A stretch of DNA of 33,953 nt, from the NCBI GenBank assembly GCA_031291335.1, contig JARLJF010000141.1:1-33953 (forward strand), written 5' to 3'. The notes beneath the pieces are model-generated. The model was not told the origin of the DNA. It made no database searches and was given only the letters and a program-made list of their open reading frames with translations. This document shows positions 9,174 through 18,399 of the stretch, piece after piece. The stretch comes from Pandoraea sp. GTDB lineage: Bacteria; Pseudomonadota; Gammaproteobacteria; Burkholderiales; Burkholderiaceae. The position numbers and the translations under genes are program-made. The first letter of the stretch is position 1. Every line of letters starts with the position of its first letter.

Positions 9174-9524
9174 TGCTCCCTCCTTGGATTGACCTGCGGC
9201 ACTGCGCTCGCGGGCACTCCGATAATGGTGAACAATAATGAGGTGAATGGGGTTTGGGGAGTGTCCGATATGCGAGGCCGCACCCTGCGACGACGCTTCC
9301 CGGGGCGCGAGACTTGAAGCTCGTCATCCAAAGGACACCAGATAGCGCCCTGCTCCGCTGCATACGGCCGCAGCATGCGTTATCTCCGGAGGAACATAGC
9401 GCGGCGAACGCACAACGGTGCTGCAATGCACACTGTGCGAGGCAACCTCATTGTCTACACTGAAAGACTCGTTCTCAGCGCATTGCGGATCGGCGTGTCA
9501 CAGCGGTGTCCGCACGACAGGGGT
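9174..9524. other. Intergenic region with no supported gene
   Basis: This 351-bp stretch separates the divergent 120-aa gene and the MoaD-like gene. It must hold promoters for both, but I find no convincing -35/-10 pair. In-frame extension of the MoaD-like frame to 9375 is possible but its composition is unlike the protein. Confidence 0.5.
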
Positions 9525-9794
9525 ATGGCGACCGTCACCTTCGCACCCGCAATTCAGCGCCACGTCTTCGTGGACGCCCAATCCGTCAACGGGCCCACCG
9601 TGCGTGACGCGTTGGCGCAATGCGTTGCCCATACCCCCGAGTTGCGTGGTTATTTGTTCAATGATCAGGGACGCTTGCGGGCACACGTCGCCGTGTTCGT
9701 CGATGGCTGGCTGATCCGCGACCGTCGCGCACTGAGTGACCCGCTGAACGATGCGAGCCGCGTCTACGTCGCGCAAGCGTTATCGGGCGGATGA
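9525..9794 (+). CDS. MoaD/ThiS-like ubiquitin-fold protein ending in Gly-Gly
   Basis: An 89-aa protein with the beta-grasp layout of sulfur-carrier proteins. It has a beta hairpin (ATVTFAPAIQRHVFVDA), a helix (TVRDALAQCVAHTPELRGYL), the block HVAVFVDGWLIRDRRALSDPLNDASRVYV, and a C-terminal ALSGG. The terminal diglycine is what gets adenylated and thiocarboxylated, or ligated, in MoaD, ThiS and related proteins. The start at 9525 (MATVTF) matches the family; its ribosome-binding site is weak. It lies 46 bp upstream of the BNR-propeller gene. This pairing recurs in many proteobacteria as far as I recall, with no assigned function. No E1-like MoeB/ThiF gene is in the window. Confidence 0.8.
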   Translation: MATVTFAPAIQRHVFVDAQSVNGPTVRDALAQCVAHTPELRGYLFNDQGRLRAHVAVFVDGWLIRDRRALSDPLNDASRVYVAQALSGG

Positions 9795-9828
9795 ACCGGC
9801 GAGCAACGCACGAGACGCGTACGCGCCA

Positions 9829-9834
9829 AGGAGG
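9829..9834 (+). promoter_or_regulatory. Ribosome-binding site fixing a GTG start
   Basis: AGGAGG with a 6-nt spacer to GTG at 9841. It sets the start of the BNR protein and rules out the in-frame upstream start at 9751, which would overlap the MoaD-like gene. Confidence 0.85.
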
Positions 9835-9840
9835 AAGACC

Positions 9841-10956
9841 GTGGAACATGTCACCGGAGCCACGCTGCTGGTTGCGACCCGCAAGGGATTGTTCACCTGG
9901 GTGCGCGAGGGCACCGTCTGGCGACTGACGTCGAACACGCCGGACTTTCCGGGCGAGCCGGTCAGCATGGTGTTGCATGACGCGCGCGACGGCACCGATT
10001 ACGCGGCGCTCAATCTCGGACATTTCGGCGTCAAGCTCTGGTGCCGCGCACGTGACACGAACGCGTGGACCGAACTCGCTCCACCCGCCTTCCCCCAACA
10101 AACACAGCAGTCCGAAGCATCTGCGGACGAAGCGCAAGCCCCCTCGGTGACACTGCTTTGGTCGCTCGAAGCCGCTGGCCTCGACGCCCCCGGCGTCCTC
10201 TGGGCAGGCACGATCCCGGGCGGCCTGTTCCGCTCGGGCGACCATGGGCAGCACTGGGAACTGGTGCAGAGTCTGTGGCATCGCCCCGAGCGGGCCGAGT
10301 GGATGGGGGGCGGCTACGATCACGCGGGCATTCATTCGATCTGCATCGATCCGCACGACAGTCGGCAAGTGATGGTGGCGGTCTCGACAGGCGGCGTCTG
10401 GCGCACGCGCGACGACGGGCACACCTGGGCACTCGCGGCGAGCGGCATGGAGGCCGACTACATGCCGCCCGAGCGACGCCTCGATCCGAACGCGCAAGAC
10501 GTCCACCGCCTCGTGCAATGCCGCGACGCACCCAACGCCTTGTGGGCGCAGCATCACAACGGCATCTTCCGTACGCTCGATTACGGTGCGTCTTGGCGAC
10601 GGATTCAGGCGGCACCGTCGAGCTTCGGCTTTGCCGTTGCCGTCGACCCGCATGACCCGGACGTCGCTTGGTTCGTGCCCGCACAACGCGACGCGTGCCG
10701 CATCCCGGTCGACGCCCGCCTCGTTGTCACGCGCACACGCGACGGCGGGGAGTCGTTCACGTCGCTCTCGCACGGGCTGCCGGAAACACCCTCCTACGAC
10801 CTCATCTACCGCCACGGACTGGCTATCGACGCCACCGGCCGCACGCTTGCCATGGGCTCGACGACCGGCGCGCTATGGGTCAGCGAGAATGCCGGCGAGC
10901 AATGGACATGCGTCTCGGCGCACTTACCGCCCATCTACGCCGTCCGCTTTATCTGA
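9841..10956 (+). CDS. BNR/Asp-box beta-propeller protein (sialidase-like fold)
   Basis: A 371-aa repeat protein without signal peptide, hence probably cytoplasmic. Asp-box motifs (S/T-x-D-x-G-x-x-W/F) recur at about residues 132-139 (SGDHGQHW), 189-196 (TRDDGHTW), 245-252 (TLDYGASW), 299-306 (TRDGGESF) and 348-355 (SENAGEQW), typical of sialidase or VPS10-type propellers. Databases often label such genes exo-alpha-sialidase, but the Arg triad of true sialidases is not evident and I would not call it an enzyme. Conserved patches such as [28 protein letters not shown] and YRHGLAID suggest a family-specific function. It pairs with the upstream MoaD-like gene. Confidence 0.8.
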   Translation: MEHVTGATLLVATRKGLFTWVREGTVWRLTSNTPDFPGEPVSMVLHDARDGTDYAALNLGHFGVKLWCRARDTNAWTELAPPAFPQQTQQSEASADEAQAPSVTLLWSLEAAGLDAPGVLWAGTIPGGLFRSGDHGQHWELVQSLWHRPERAEWMGGGYDHAGIHSICIDPHDSRQVMVAVSTGGVWRTRDDGHTWALAASGMEADYMPPERRLDPNAQDVHRLVQCRDAPNALWAQHHNGIFRTLDYGASWRRIQAAPSSFGFAVAVDPHDPDVAWFVPAQRDACRIPVDARLVVTRTRDGGESFTSLSHGLPETPSYDLIYRHGLAIDATGRTLAMGSTTGALWVSENAGEQWTCVSAHLPPIYAVRFI

Positions 10957-11263
10957 TTTTCTTGTCAGAGTTCGCCGTACTTTTCATCCCGTCGTTTACC
11001 CCCGTTTCAATGTAGGAAACCTTCAGTTGTCGTATTTTGCGTCGTATACGAAGGTAGACGGACTGGCTTCATCGAATCCCGCCGTCACGCGTCGCCGGAC
11101 ATGTCACACGTGTCGATCACGGCGCGTGAGCCAAGGTCGCGTCGTGATTCATCCATCGTATCGACGCGTTCTGCGGCAGACCGGCGACCACTCCTCGAAA
11201 ACGCCGCGGGCCGCACGCCATCCGTGTTGTCTCGGCATCAAATCCCTAAAAGGAGTCATTCCT
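10957..11263. other. Leader region before chemoreceptor gene
   Basis: These 307 bp hold no supported gene. A 10-bp palindrome TCGTATACGA sits at 11042-11051. I see no clear sigma28 or sigma70 promoter. Confidence 0.4.
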
Positions 11264-12907
11264 ATGCGAATTGCCGACCTGAAGATCCGAACCCGGCTAA
11301 CCATCGGCTTCGGCACGTTGCTAGCGCTGCTGCTGACCATGCTGTTCATCGCGCTGATACGCTTCGTTGCCATCGAACGCGCCAACGAAGAACTGCTGAC
11401 CAGCGCGTGGGCCAAAGCCGATGCGGCGCACAGCATCGACGCCATGGTGCGCGGAAACGCCCGCCGCCTGATGGAGGTCTTTCTCACCACGGACGCCACC
11501 CAACGCAAAGCCCTCGACCAACGCATCGACGCCAATCTCGGCCGAATCGCCAAGGCACAGGAGGTGCTCGACAAGTACGTGACGTCGGGAGAAGGCAAGC
11601 AGTTGCTCAACTCCATCCGCCAACACAACAATTCCTTTCTGAAGGCGCGCGCCAGCGTGCTCACAGAGTTGGGTAGCGACCAGCGCGACGCCGCGCTGCG
11701 CATCGTGGAGCAGGACGCCCTGCCCGCGCTCGACGCCATGCAGGTCGAGGCTGTCGAACTGGTCACGCTCCAGCAAAAGATCGTCGACGAAACCGGTGCC
11801 GCTACGCGTGCCGACATCGTCTTCGCCAAATGGCTGCTCGTGGCGCTGGGTGCCATAGCGAGCGCCGTCGGCATCTTCGCCGCGTGGTCGGTCACGCGCA
11901 GCATCACACGGCCGCTTGCGCGTGCCGTCCAGGTGGCCGAATGCGTCGCGCAAGGCGACCTCTCGAGCCGCATCGAGGTCACGAGCCGCGACGAGACCGG
12001 TCAATTGATGGTGGCTCTCAAACACATGAATGAAAGTCTCGATCAAATCGTGCGACGCGTGCGCAGCGGCACCGCCGCCATCGCTTCGGCTTCGGGGCAA
12101 TTGCTCGCGGGCAACACCGATCTGTCGGCACGCACCGAAGAGCAGGCCGCATCGCTCGAGGAGACTGCGTCGTCGATGGAGCAACTGACGGCAACCGTGC
12201 GCCAGAATGCCGACAATGCGCGTCAGGCCAGTCAGTTGGCGTCGAACGCGTCGGAAATCGCTGGAGAAGGCGGCCGCGTGGTGGAACGTGCTGTCACGTC
12301 GATGCAGGAAATCGCCGCCAGCTCGACGAAGATCAACGACATCATCGGCGTGATCGACGGCATCGCATTCCAGACGAACATCCTCGCGCTGAACGCCGCC
12401 GTCGAGGCCGCGCGTGCCGGCGAACAGGGACGCGGTTTCGCCGTCGTCGCCGGCGAAGTCCGCACACTCGCCCAACGCAGCGCCACCGCGGCCAAGGAGT
12501 TCAAGGGGCTTATCGAGACGTCCGTCGGCAAGGTGGAAGACGGCTCGGCACAAGTACGCGACGCCGGTCGCACGATGACGGAAATCGTGCAGGCCGTGCA
12601 GCGCGTGACCGACATCATGGGCGAGATCTCCGCGGCATCGAGCGAGCAATCGGGCGGCATTGAGCAAGTCAACACCGCTGTCATGCAGATGGATCAGGTC
12701 ACGCAGCAGAACGCCGCCCTCGTCGAGGAAGCCACAGCGGCGGCCGGGTCGCTCGAGGATCAGGCACGTCAACTGCGCGAAGCCGTTGCCGTGTTCCGGC
12801 TGGCGGGTGGCGATGCTTTCGGGTCTGCCCACGACGACGCGGACGTTGCCGCCCACGGTCCGCGCGGAGCCGTGCTCGCGTTCGCGCGCCAACGTCAGGT
12901 GGCGTAA
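11264..12907 (+). CDS. Methyl-accepting chemotaxis protein (Tar-like)
   Basis: Inner-membrane chemoreceptor of 547 aa. TM1 spans about residues 12-34, a periplasmic four-helix-bundle type sensor spans 35-187, TM2 spans 189-209, and a HAMP domain follows (about 210-262). The signalling coiled coil runs to about 512, with the kinase-contact hairpin tip at 365-408 ([20 protein letters not shown]). No CheR-tethering pentapeptide ends the protein. The start at 11264 has AAAAGGAG about 8 nt upstream. The frame is open for 678 bp further upstream but overlaps the BNR gene, so that extension is spurious. No other che genes are nearby. The ligand is unknown. Confidence 0.95.
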   Translation: MRIADLKIRTRLTIGFGTLLALLLTMLFIALIRFVAIERANEELLTSAWAKADAAHSIDAMVRGNARRLMEVFLTTDATQRKALDQRIDANLGRIAKAQEVLDKYVTSGEGKQLLNSIRQHNNSFLKARASVLTELGSDQRDAALRIVEQDALPALDAMQVEAVELVTLQQKIVDETGAATRADIVFAKWLLVALGAIASAVGIFAAWSVTRSITRPLARAVQVAECVAQGDLSSRIEVTSRDETGQLMVALKHMNESLDQIVRRVRSGTAAIASASGQLLAGNTDLSARTEEQAASLEETASSMEQLTATVRQNADNARQASQLASNASEIAGEGGRVVERAVTSMQEIAASSTKINDIIGVIDGIAFQTNILALNAAVEAARAGEQGRGFAVVAGEVRTLAQRSATAAKEFKGLIETSVGKVEDGSAQVRDAGRTMTEIVQAVQRVTDIMGEISAASSEQSGGIEQVNTAVMQMDQVTQQNAALVEEATAAAGSLEDQARQLREAVAVFRLAGGDAFGSAHDDADVAAHGPRGAVLAFARQRQVA

Positions 12908-12945
12908 CGTCTAACGCGTAACGCGTGTAACGCATGTCAGCGAGC

Positions 12946-12967
12946 GCCCCGGCGACACGGCCGGGGC
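12946..12967 (+). terminator. Hairpin after chemoreceptor gene
   Basis: GCCCCGGC (12946-12953) pairs with GCCGGGGC (12960-12967) around a 6-nt loop, 38 bp past the stop. The following AGATTTG gives only a weak T tract. Confidence 0.5.
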
Positions 12968-13169
12968 AGATTTGCACGTCGACCGGGTGCCGCCCGATTG
13001 CATGCGGTTGCGAAGGGTTGCAAAGGCCCGTGACAAGGCGCCGCAGGCCGTCGGAAATCCCCGTGGCTGCTGGTCTTCAGCGCGATGCCCCCTCCAGCGC
13101 GGCATTGCAACATTGGAGTATGATGGCTGCTGCTAAGCTTCTTCCCACCGTCTGGAAAAGAGGTGTACC

Positions 13170-15266
13170 GTGGCCCGAAAGACCCCCATCGAGCGCTACC
13201 GAAACATCGGCATCAGCGCTCATATCGACGCTGGCAAAACGACGACGACCGAACGCATCCTGTTCTACACGGGCGTCAACCACAAGCTGGGCGAAGTCCA
13301 CGATGGCGCTGCCACGATGGACTGGATGGAGCAGGAACAAGAACGCGGCATCACCATCACGTCTGCCGCGACGACCTGCTTCTGGCGCGGCATGGCCGGC
13401 AATTATCCCGAGCATCACATCAACATCATCGACACGCCTGGCCACGTCGACTTCACCATTGAAGTCGAGCGTTCGATGCGTGTACTCGATGGCGCATGCA
13501 TGGTCTACGACTCGGTCGGCGGCGTGCAGCCGCAATCCGAGACGGTCTGGCGTCAAGCCAACAAATACAAGGTGCCGCGCATCGCGTTCGTCAACAAGAT
13601 GGACCGCGTGGGCGCCGACTTCTTCCGCGTCTACAAACAGATTCACGAACGTCTGCGTGGCAATGCCGTGCCGATCCAGATTCCCATCGGCGCCGAGGAT
13701 AACTTCCAGGGCGTAGTCGATCTCGTGAAGATGAAAGGCATCATCTGGGACGAAGAATCGAAAGGCGTGAAGTTCGAGTACGTCGAGATTCCCGCCAACC
13801 TCAAGGACGCGGCGCAGGAATGGCACGAGAAGATGATCGAAGCCGCCGCCGAGGCCGATGAGACACTGCTCGAAAAGTACCTCGGTGGCGAAACGCTGAC
13901 CGAAGCGGAAATCCGGGCAGGATTGCGCAAGCGCACTGTCGCGGGCGAGATCGTGCCGATGCTGTGTGGCACGGCCTTCAAGAACAAGGGCGTGCAGGCC
14001 ATGCTCGACGCCGTGATCGATTACCTGCCCTCCCCCGTCGACGTGCCCGCCATTGCCGGCCACGACGAGGACGACAAGGAAATCGAGCGCCATCCGTCGG
14101 ACGAAGAACCGTTCTCCGCCCTTGCCTTCAAGATCATGACCGACCCGTTCGTCGGCCAGTTGATCTTCTTCCGCGTGTATTCGGGGGTAATCAACTCGGG
14201 CGATTCGGTGCTCAACCCGCTCAAGGACAAGAAGGAGCGTCTGGGCCGCCTGTTGCAGATGCACGCGAACACGCGTCAGGAAATCAAGGAAGTGCGTGCC
14301 GGCGACATTGCCGCCGCTGTCGGCCTGAAGGAAGCGACGACCGGCGACACGCTGTGCGACCCGGACCACGTCATCATTCTGGAGAAGATGGAATTTCCGG
14401 AGCCGGTGATCTCGCAGGCCGTCGAACCGAAAACGAAAGCCGATCAGGAAAAGATGGGCCTCGCGCTCAACCGCCTGGCGCAGGAAGATCCGTCGTTTCG
14501 CGTGCAGACCGACGAAGAGTCGGGGCAGACGATCATCTCGGGCATGGGCGAGTTGCACCTCGAAATTCTGGTCGATCGCATGCGTCGGGAGTTCGGCGTG
14601 GAAGCCACCGTCGGCAAGCCGCAAGTCGCCTATCGCGAAACCGTCCGCAAAAAAGTCGAAGACGTACAGGGCAAATTCGTCAAGCAATCGGGCGGCCGCG
14701 GCCAGTATGGCGACGTGGTCATCACGCTCGAGCGGGACGAGGAAAAGCCGTACCAGTTCGTCGATGCGATCAAGGGCGGTGTGGTGCCGCGCGAATACAT
14801 CCCGGCCGTGGACAAGGGCATTCGCGAGACGCTCAACAGCGGTGTGGTGGCCGGCTATCCGGTCGTCAACGTGAAGGTCACGCTCACGTTCGGCTCGTAC
14901 CACGACGTGGACTCGAACGAAAATGCGTTCCGCATGGCGGGTTCGATGGCGTTCAAGGAGGCGATGCGCAAAGCCGATCCGGTGCTGCTCGAGCCGATGA
15001 TGGCCGTGGAAGTCGAAACGCCCGAGGAGTTCATGGGCAACGTGATGGGCGACCTCTCCGGGCGTCGCGGCATTCTGCAGGGCATGGACGACATCGTGGG
15101 TGGCGGCAAGATCGTGCGTGCCGAAGTGCCACTGTCCGAAATGTTCGGGTACTCGACATCGTTGCGCTCACTCACGCAGGGGCGTGCCACCTATACGATG
15201 GAATTCAAGCACTACGCCGAGGCACCCAAGAACGTGGCCGACGCCATCATTTCATCCAAGAAGTAA
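13170..15266 (+). CDS. fusA: Translation elongation factor G
   Basis: Ribosomal translocase GTPase of 698 aa, normal full length. The G motifs are intact: [13 protein letters not shown] (17-29), [14 protein letters not shown] and [10 protein letters not shown]. Domains II to V follow, with the domain IV signature GGRGQYGDV and the C-terminal block [22 protein letters not shown]. The start is GTG at 13170 with AAAAGAGG upstream. It is not in a str operon: rpsL, rpsG and tuf are absent and its neighbours are a chemoreceptor and pdxY. It is therefore probably a second EF-G copy. It stays close to the housekeeping type and is not an obviously diverged EF-G2. Confidence 0.95.
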   Translation: MARKTPIERYRNIGISAHIDAGKTTTTERILFYTGVNHKLGEVHDGAATMDWMEQEQERGITITSAATTCFWRGMAGNYPEHHINIIDTPGHVDFTIEVERSMRVLDGACMVYDSVGGVQPQSETVWRQANKYKVPRIAFVNKMDRVGADFFRVYKQIHERLRGNAVPIQIPIGAEDNFQGVVDLVKMKGIIWDEESKGVKFEYVEIPANLKDAAQEWHEKMIEAAAEADETLLEKYLGGETLTEAEIRAGLRKRTVAGEIVPMLCGTAFKNKGVQAMLDAVIDYLPSPVDVPAIAGHDEDDKEIERHPSDEEPFSALAFKIMTDPFVGQLIFFRVYSGVINSGDSVLNPLKDKKERLGRLLQMHANTRQEIKEVRAGDIAAAVGLKEATTGDTLCDPDHVIILEKMEFPEPVISQAVEPKTKADQEKMGLALNRLAQEDPSFRVQTDEESGQTIISGMGELHLEILVDRMRREFGVEATVGKPQVAYRETVRKKVEDVQGKFVKQSGGRGQYGDVVITLERDEEKPYQFVDAIKGGVVPREYIPAVDKGIRETLNSGVVAGYPVVNVKVTLTFGSYHDVDSNENAFRMAGSMAFKEAMRKADPVLLEPMMAVEVETPEEFMGNVMGDLSGRRGILQGMDDIVGGGKIVRAEVPLSEMFGYSTSLRSLTQGRATYTMEFKHYAEAPKNVADAIISSKK

Positions 15267-15322
15267 CGCAGCAGACGTCGGGAGCGGTGGCGCAGTACAG
15301 GCTGCCCGCCGCACTGACGATC

Positions 15323-15389
15323 AACGCCCGCGACTGGCACGCTCTCGTCTTCGAATGGGGGCGTTCCGTTGGCGGGCGTTGTCCTTTTT
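15323..15389 (+). terminator. Probable terminator between fusA and pdxY
   Basis: AACGCCCGC (15323-15331) can pair with GCGGGCGTT (15372-15380), followed by GTCCTTTTTG. The loop is long (40 nt), so efficiency is uncertain. It ends 22 bp before the pdxY start. Confidence 0.5.
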
Positions 15390-15410
15390 GCCTTAGCGCC
15401 CCCCGTCAAC

Positions 15411-16268
15411 ATGAAAAACATCCTCAGCATTCAGTCCCATGTCGTGTTCGGCCACGCCGGCAACAGCGCCGCCGAGTTTCCGATGCGACGTCTCGGTGTC
15501 AACGTCTGGCCGATCAACACCGTGCAGTTCTCGAATCACACGCAGTACGGCAAATGGACCGGGCAAGCGCTGCCCAGCGAGGAAATTCTGCGGCTGGTCG
15601 ACGGCATCGCCGACATCGGTGAACTGGTGAATTGCGACGCCGTGCTCTCCGGCTATCTCGGTGCGCCGGAGCAGGCAGGTTTCGTGCTTGCGGCGGTGCA
15701 GCGCGTCAAACAAGCCAACCCTGCCGCGATCTACCTGTGCGACCCGGTGATGGGGCACCCGGAGAAAGGCTGCCAGCTCAAACCGGGCATCGAGCAATAT
15801 CTGGTCGAGCACATGCCCGAGGCCGCCGACATCATGGCGCCCAACCATCTCGAACTGGAGAAGCTCTCGCAGCATCCGATCGACACGTTCGACGATGCGC
15901 TCGCAGCATGCCGCGCCCTGCTCGCGCGCGGGCCGAAGATGGTGCTCGTCAAGCATCTGGAATATGCCGGCAAGCCTGCCGATCGGTTCGATATGCTCGT
16001 GGTGACGAACGACGAAGCCTGGCATGGCTACCGCCCGCTGTATCCGTTCTCGCGTCAGCCGGTGGGCGTGGGCGACCTGACCTCAGGCGTCTTCCTCGCG
16101 CGATTGCTCAAGGGCGATACGGTACGTGCGGCGTTCGAACACACGCTGGCCGCGGTCGACGCCGTGCTGTCCGCCACGCATCTTGCCGGCCGTTATGAGC
16201 TGGAAATCGTTCGGGCACAGGACGAGATCGTCACACCGCCGCGCCGTTACGAGGCACGGGCGGTCTGA
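15411..16268 (+). CDS. pdxY: Pyridoxal kinase PdxY
   Basis: Ribokinase-superfamily enzyme of 285 aa that phosphorylates pyridoxal to pyridoxal 5'-phosphate in the B6 salvage pathway. N-terminal [22 protein letters not shown] and [16 protein letters not shown] are substrate-site signatures. [12 protein letters not shown] is the central motif, and GVGDLTSG (219-226) holds the catalytic Asp222 and the anion hole. Length matches E. coli PdxY (287 aa). The ATG at 15411 matches the family start, though no clear ribosome-binding site precedes it. It is convergent with fghA, 37 bp apart. Confidence 0.95.
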   Translation: MKNILSIQSHVVFGHAGNSAAEFPMRRLGVNVWPINTVQFSNHTQYGKWTGQALPSEEILRLVDGIADIGELVNCDAVLSGYLGAPEQAGFVLAAVQRVKQANPAAIYLCDPVMGHPEKGCQLKPGIEQYLVEHMPEAADIMAPNHLELEKLSQHPIDTFDDALAACRALLARGPKMVLVKHLEYAGKPADRFDMLVVTNDEAWHGYRPLYPFSRQPVGVGDLTSGVFLARLLKGDTVRAAFEHTLAAVDAVLSATHLAGRYELEIVRAQDEIVTPPRRYEARAV

Positions 16269-16305
16269 CAGTCAGGGAGGTACGGGGAGTGGCGGATCGA
16301 TGCGC

Positions 16306-17160
16306 TCAGTACGCGCGCAGATGCTCGGCGTGATGTGACAGGTGGTCCGCCATGAAGGTCTGGATGAAGTAGTAGCCGTGATCGTAGCCGTGGTGACGTC
16401 GCAGCGTCAGCGGCTGACCCACGTCGCGGCACGCACGCTCGAAGATGTCAGGATGCAGTTGCGCTTCGAGGAATTGATCGTTCAGGCCCTGATCGATCAG
16501 AATGCCGCCCGGGAACACCATCTGTCCGGCTTTCGTTATCAGTTCGCTCGCGTCGTACTGCCGCCATGTCTCGCGGTCCGTCCCCAGATACCCGGTGAAC
16601 GCCTTCTCGCCCCACGGGCAATGCATCGGCGCCGCAATCGGTGCGAAAGCCGACACCGAACGGAATTTGTCAGGGTTGCGCAATGCGAGCGTCAACGCCC
16701 CATGCCCGCCCATCGAGTGACCGAAGATGCCGATGCGCTCAGCGTCGACAGGCAGCGACTGCGTCACCAGTCCATGCAATTCATCGACGAGATAGCTGTA
16801 CATGCGGTAGTTCGCCGACCACGGCGCCTGCGTCGCATCGAGATAGAAACCCGCACCGACGCCGAAGTCCCACGCGTCGGTCTCACCCGGCACGCCCGCA
16901 CCTCGCGGGCTGGTGTCAGGGGTAATCAGCGCGAGGCCGTGTTCTGCGGCGAGCCACTGCGCGCCGCCCTTGATCATGAACGTCTCTTCCGTACAGGTCA
17001 GTCCCGCGAGATAGAACAGTGCGGGGACGGCACGACCGTCGCGCGCCTGCGCCGGCAGGAACACCGAGAAGCGCATCGGCAGACCGATCGTGGTCGAGGT
17101 GTGACGATAGAAGCGCTGCGCGCCGCCGAAACAACGGTGTTCGGAAATGAGTTCGAGCAT
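16306..17160 (-). CDS. fghA: S-formylglutathione hydrolase
   Basis: Esterase D-family serine hydrolase of 284 aa that releases formate and glutathione in glutathione-dependent formaldehyde detoxification. The oxyanion region is YLAGLTCTEETF (50-61), the nucleophile elbow is GHSMGGHGA (Ser149), the acid is in LIDQGLNDQF, and the catalytic His is in HHGYDHGYYF. The ATG at 17160 (MLELISEHRCFGG) fits the family; 39 more in-frame codons upstream look unrelated. The usual partner, glutathione-dependent formaldehyde dehydrogenase (adhC/frmA), is not adjacent. It is divergent from the tandem winged-helix regulator. Confidence 0.95.
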   Translation of the reverse strand: MLELISEHRCFGGAQRFYRHTSTTIGLPMRFSVFLPAQARDGRAVPALFYLAGLTCTEETFMIKGGAQWLAAEHGLALITPDTSPRGAGVPGETDAWDFGVGAGFYLDATQAPWSANYRMYSYLVDELHGLVTQSLPVDAERIGIFGHSMGGHGALTLALRNPDKFRSVSAFAPIAAPMHCPWGEKAFTGYLGTDRETWRQYDASELITKAGQMVFPGGILIDQGLNDQFLEAQLHPDIFERACRDVGQPLTLRRHHGYDHGYYFIQTFMADHLSHHAEHLRAY

Positions 17161-17406
17161 GACGAAATCCGGGAATGTTCGGGAAGTCGGCAATGGCGAC
17201 GCGCCACCAGTCATCTGGCCGCCATGGCGACATACGGCAGCTATCTTACCTCGCGTGGCGACGCGTGACATCGCCAAGGCACTCGGGGTGCACAGCGTCG
17301 GTCTGCGGGCATCGGATGACGGCGTCTATGTCGCGCTTGTCGGCTTGTGACAGGCGAACGCGCATCGCTACGGTTGGCGTCCCTGACTCGTTACAAGGAG
17401 CCCCGC

Positions 17407-18312
17407 ATGCCGATGTCCCCGTTCGACCTCGACGAGGTCACCAATCTCTTACAGCGCGACGGCATTTCCGCAAGGCTATCGGAGCAAGAAAAGCGTTTGT
17501 TGGTGCTGCTCGCGGCCCGCGCGGGTACCGCGTTCGGCAAACGCCCGCTAATGGACGCGCTGTGGGGATCGCGCGCGCAATGGATGGAGGACGCCGCACT
17601 CGTGCAACTCGTCTCGCGACTGCGGCGCTCGCTCGCCCCGCTCGGGCTGCAACGCAACGTCGTGACCGTGGCGCGCGTGGGATATCGCTTTGATTTACCC
17701 GCTTCCGTCTCGCAGTCGACAAACGTCGTTTCCGACGTTTCCGACGTTTCCGACATTGGCGACGTCGAGCGTGGTTGCGCAGAGGACAGCCTCGCCAATC
17801 CGCACGCCGCACGCGAGTCGCCTGAAGCATCAACTACCGAGGGCCTGATCGTCTGCGACGCCACCTACACCTCGTCGCACACCGCCCTGCTCCACCAGGG
17901 CGTGGCGCGTGACGGGCACGGCGAGGTGCGGCGCAATGGCGTGACCGTGCGCATTCCGCAGATCGAGTATCGCCTGCTGTGTGCCCTGCGCTCCCCCGCG
18001 AATGACGTTCATGACAAACGTACGCTGATCGCGCTGCTATGGCCGGAGCGTCCCGAGCAGGACGACACGAATCTGATGCAGGTCGTTTCACGGCTTCGCC
18101 GCAAATTGATTCCGCTCGATCTGCATCGCCATATCGTGACGGTACCGCGCGTTGGCTACCGATTCGCGCCTTGCGACGCTCCAACACCGCTCACGACGCA
18201 GGCGTCGCCCAAACCTATGCCACGCACGCCAGGCCCACTTGCATGGCTCTCGGCGATGCTGCCGCGCACTCTCGCCACCCTGACACGTCATTTGCGCTGG
18301 CGTGGACGCTGA
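17407..18312 (+). CDS. Tandem winged-helix regulator (two OmpR-type DNA-binding domains)
   Basis: A 301-aa protein with two OmpR/PhoB-type winged helices and no receiver. The first (about residues 21-97) reads LSEQEKRLLVLLAARAG...MDALWG...VQLVSRLRRSL...VTVARVGYRF. The second (about 172-254) repeats the pattern: IPQIEYRLLCALRS...LIALLWPE...MQVVSRLRRKL...VTVPRVGYRF. The linker (98-170) is acidic and Ser-rich, with VSDVSDVSD encoded by a short tandem repeat of TTTCCGACG. The Pro-rich C-terminal tail ends in a basic amphipathic stretch, not a clear membrane helix. The ATG at 17407 has AAGGAG with 6-nt spacing. It lies 87 bp upstream of the chitinase on the same strand and is its likely regulator. 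Confidence 0.85.
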   Translation: MPMSPFDLDEVTNLLQRDGISARLSEQEKRLLVLLAARAGTAFGKRPLMDALWGSRAQWMEDAALVQLVSRLRRSLAPLGLQRNVVTVARVGYRFDLPASVSQSTNVVSDVSDVSDIGDVERGCAEDSLANPHAARESPEASTTEGLIVCDATYTSSHTALLHQGVARDGHGEVRRNGVTVRIPQIEYRLLCALRSPANDVHDKRTLIALLWPERPEQDDTNLMQVVSRLRRKLIPLDLHRHIVTVPRVGYRFAPCDAPTPLTTQASPKPMPRTPGPLAWLSAMLPRTLATLTRHLRWRGR

Positions 18313-18336
18313 GCGGACACGACGCTGGTGATGCCG

Positions 18337-18371
18337 ATGCCGTGGCGGCCAACGCCGCCCGGTGACGGCAT
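18337..18371 (+). promoter_or_regulatory. Two-tier RNA hairpin between regulator and chitinase genes
   Basis: ATGCCGT (18337-18343) pairs with ACGGCAT (18365-18371). Inside, GGCGGC (18344-18349) pairs with GCCGCC (18354-18359) around a CAAC loop, with a 5-nt bulge. It ends 16 nt before the chitinase ribosome-binding site and has no T run. It may insulate or stabilise the chitinase mRNA. Confidence 0.45.
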
Positions 18372-18399
18372 ATGTCCACTCAACCTCAGGAGCCACACC

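Noticed and set aside
9841..10956. Calling the BNR protein an exo-alpha-sialidase
   Set aside because: Asp boxes show only the propeller fold; the catalytic Arg triad and secretion signal of sialidases are not evident.
10586..11263. 225-codon N-terminal extension of the chemoreceptor frame
   Set aside because: It overlaps the BNR gene, has Arg/Thr-rich shadow composition, and the true start has a good ribosome-binding site at 11264.
13077..14903. 608-aa minus-strand frame opposite fusA
   Set aside because: A shadow of high-GC third positions on the complementary strand; EF-G is certain on the plus strand.
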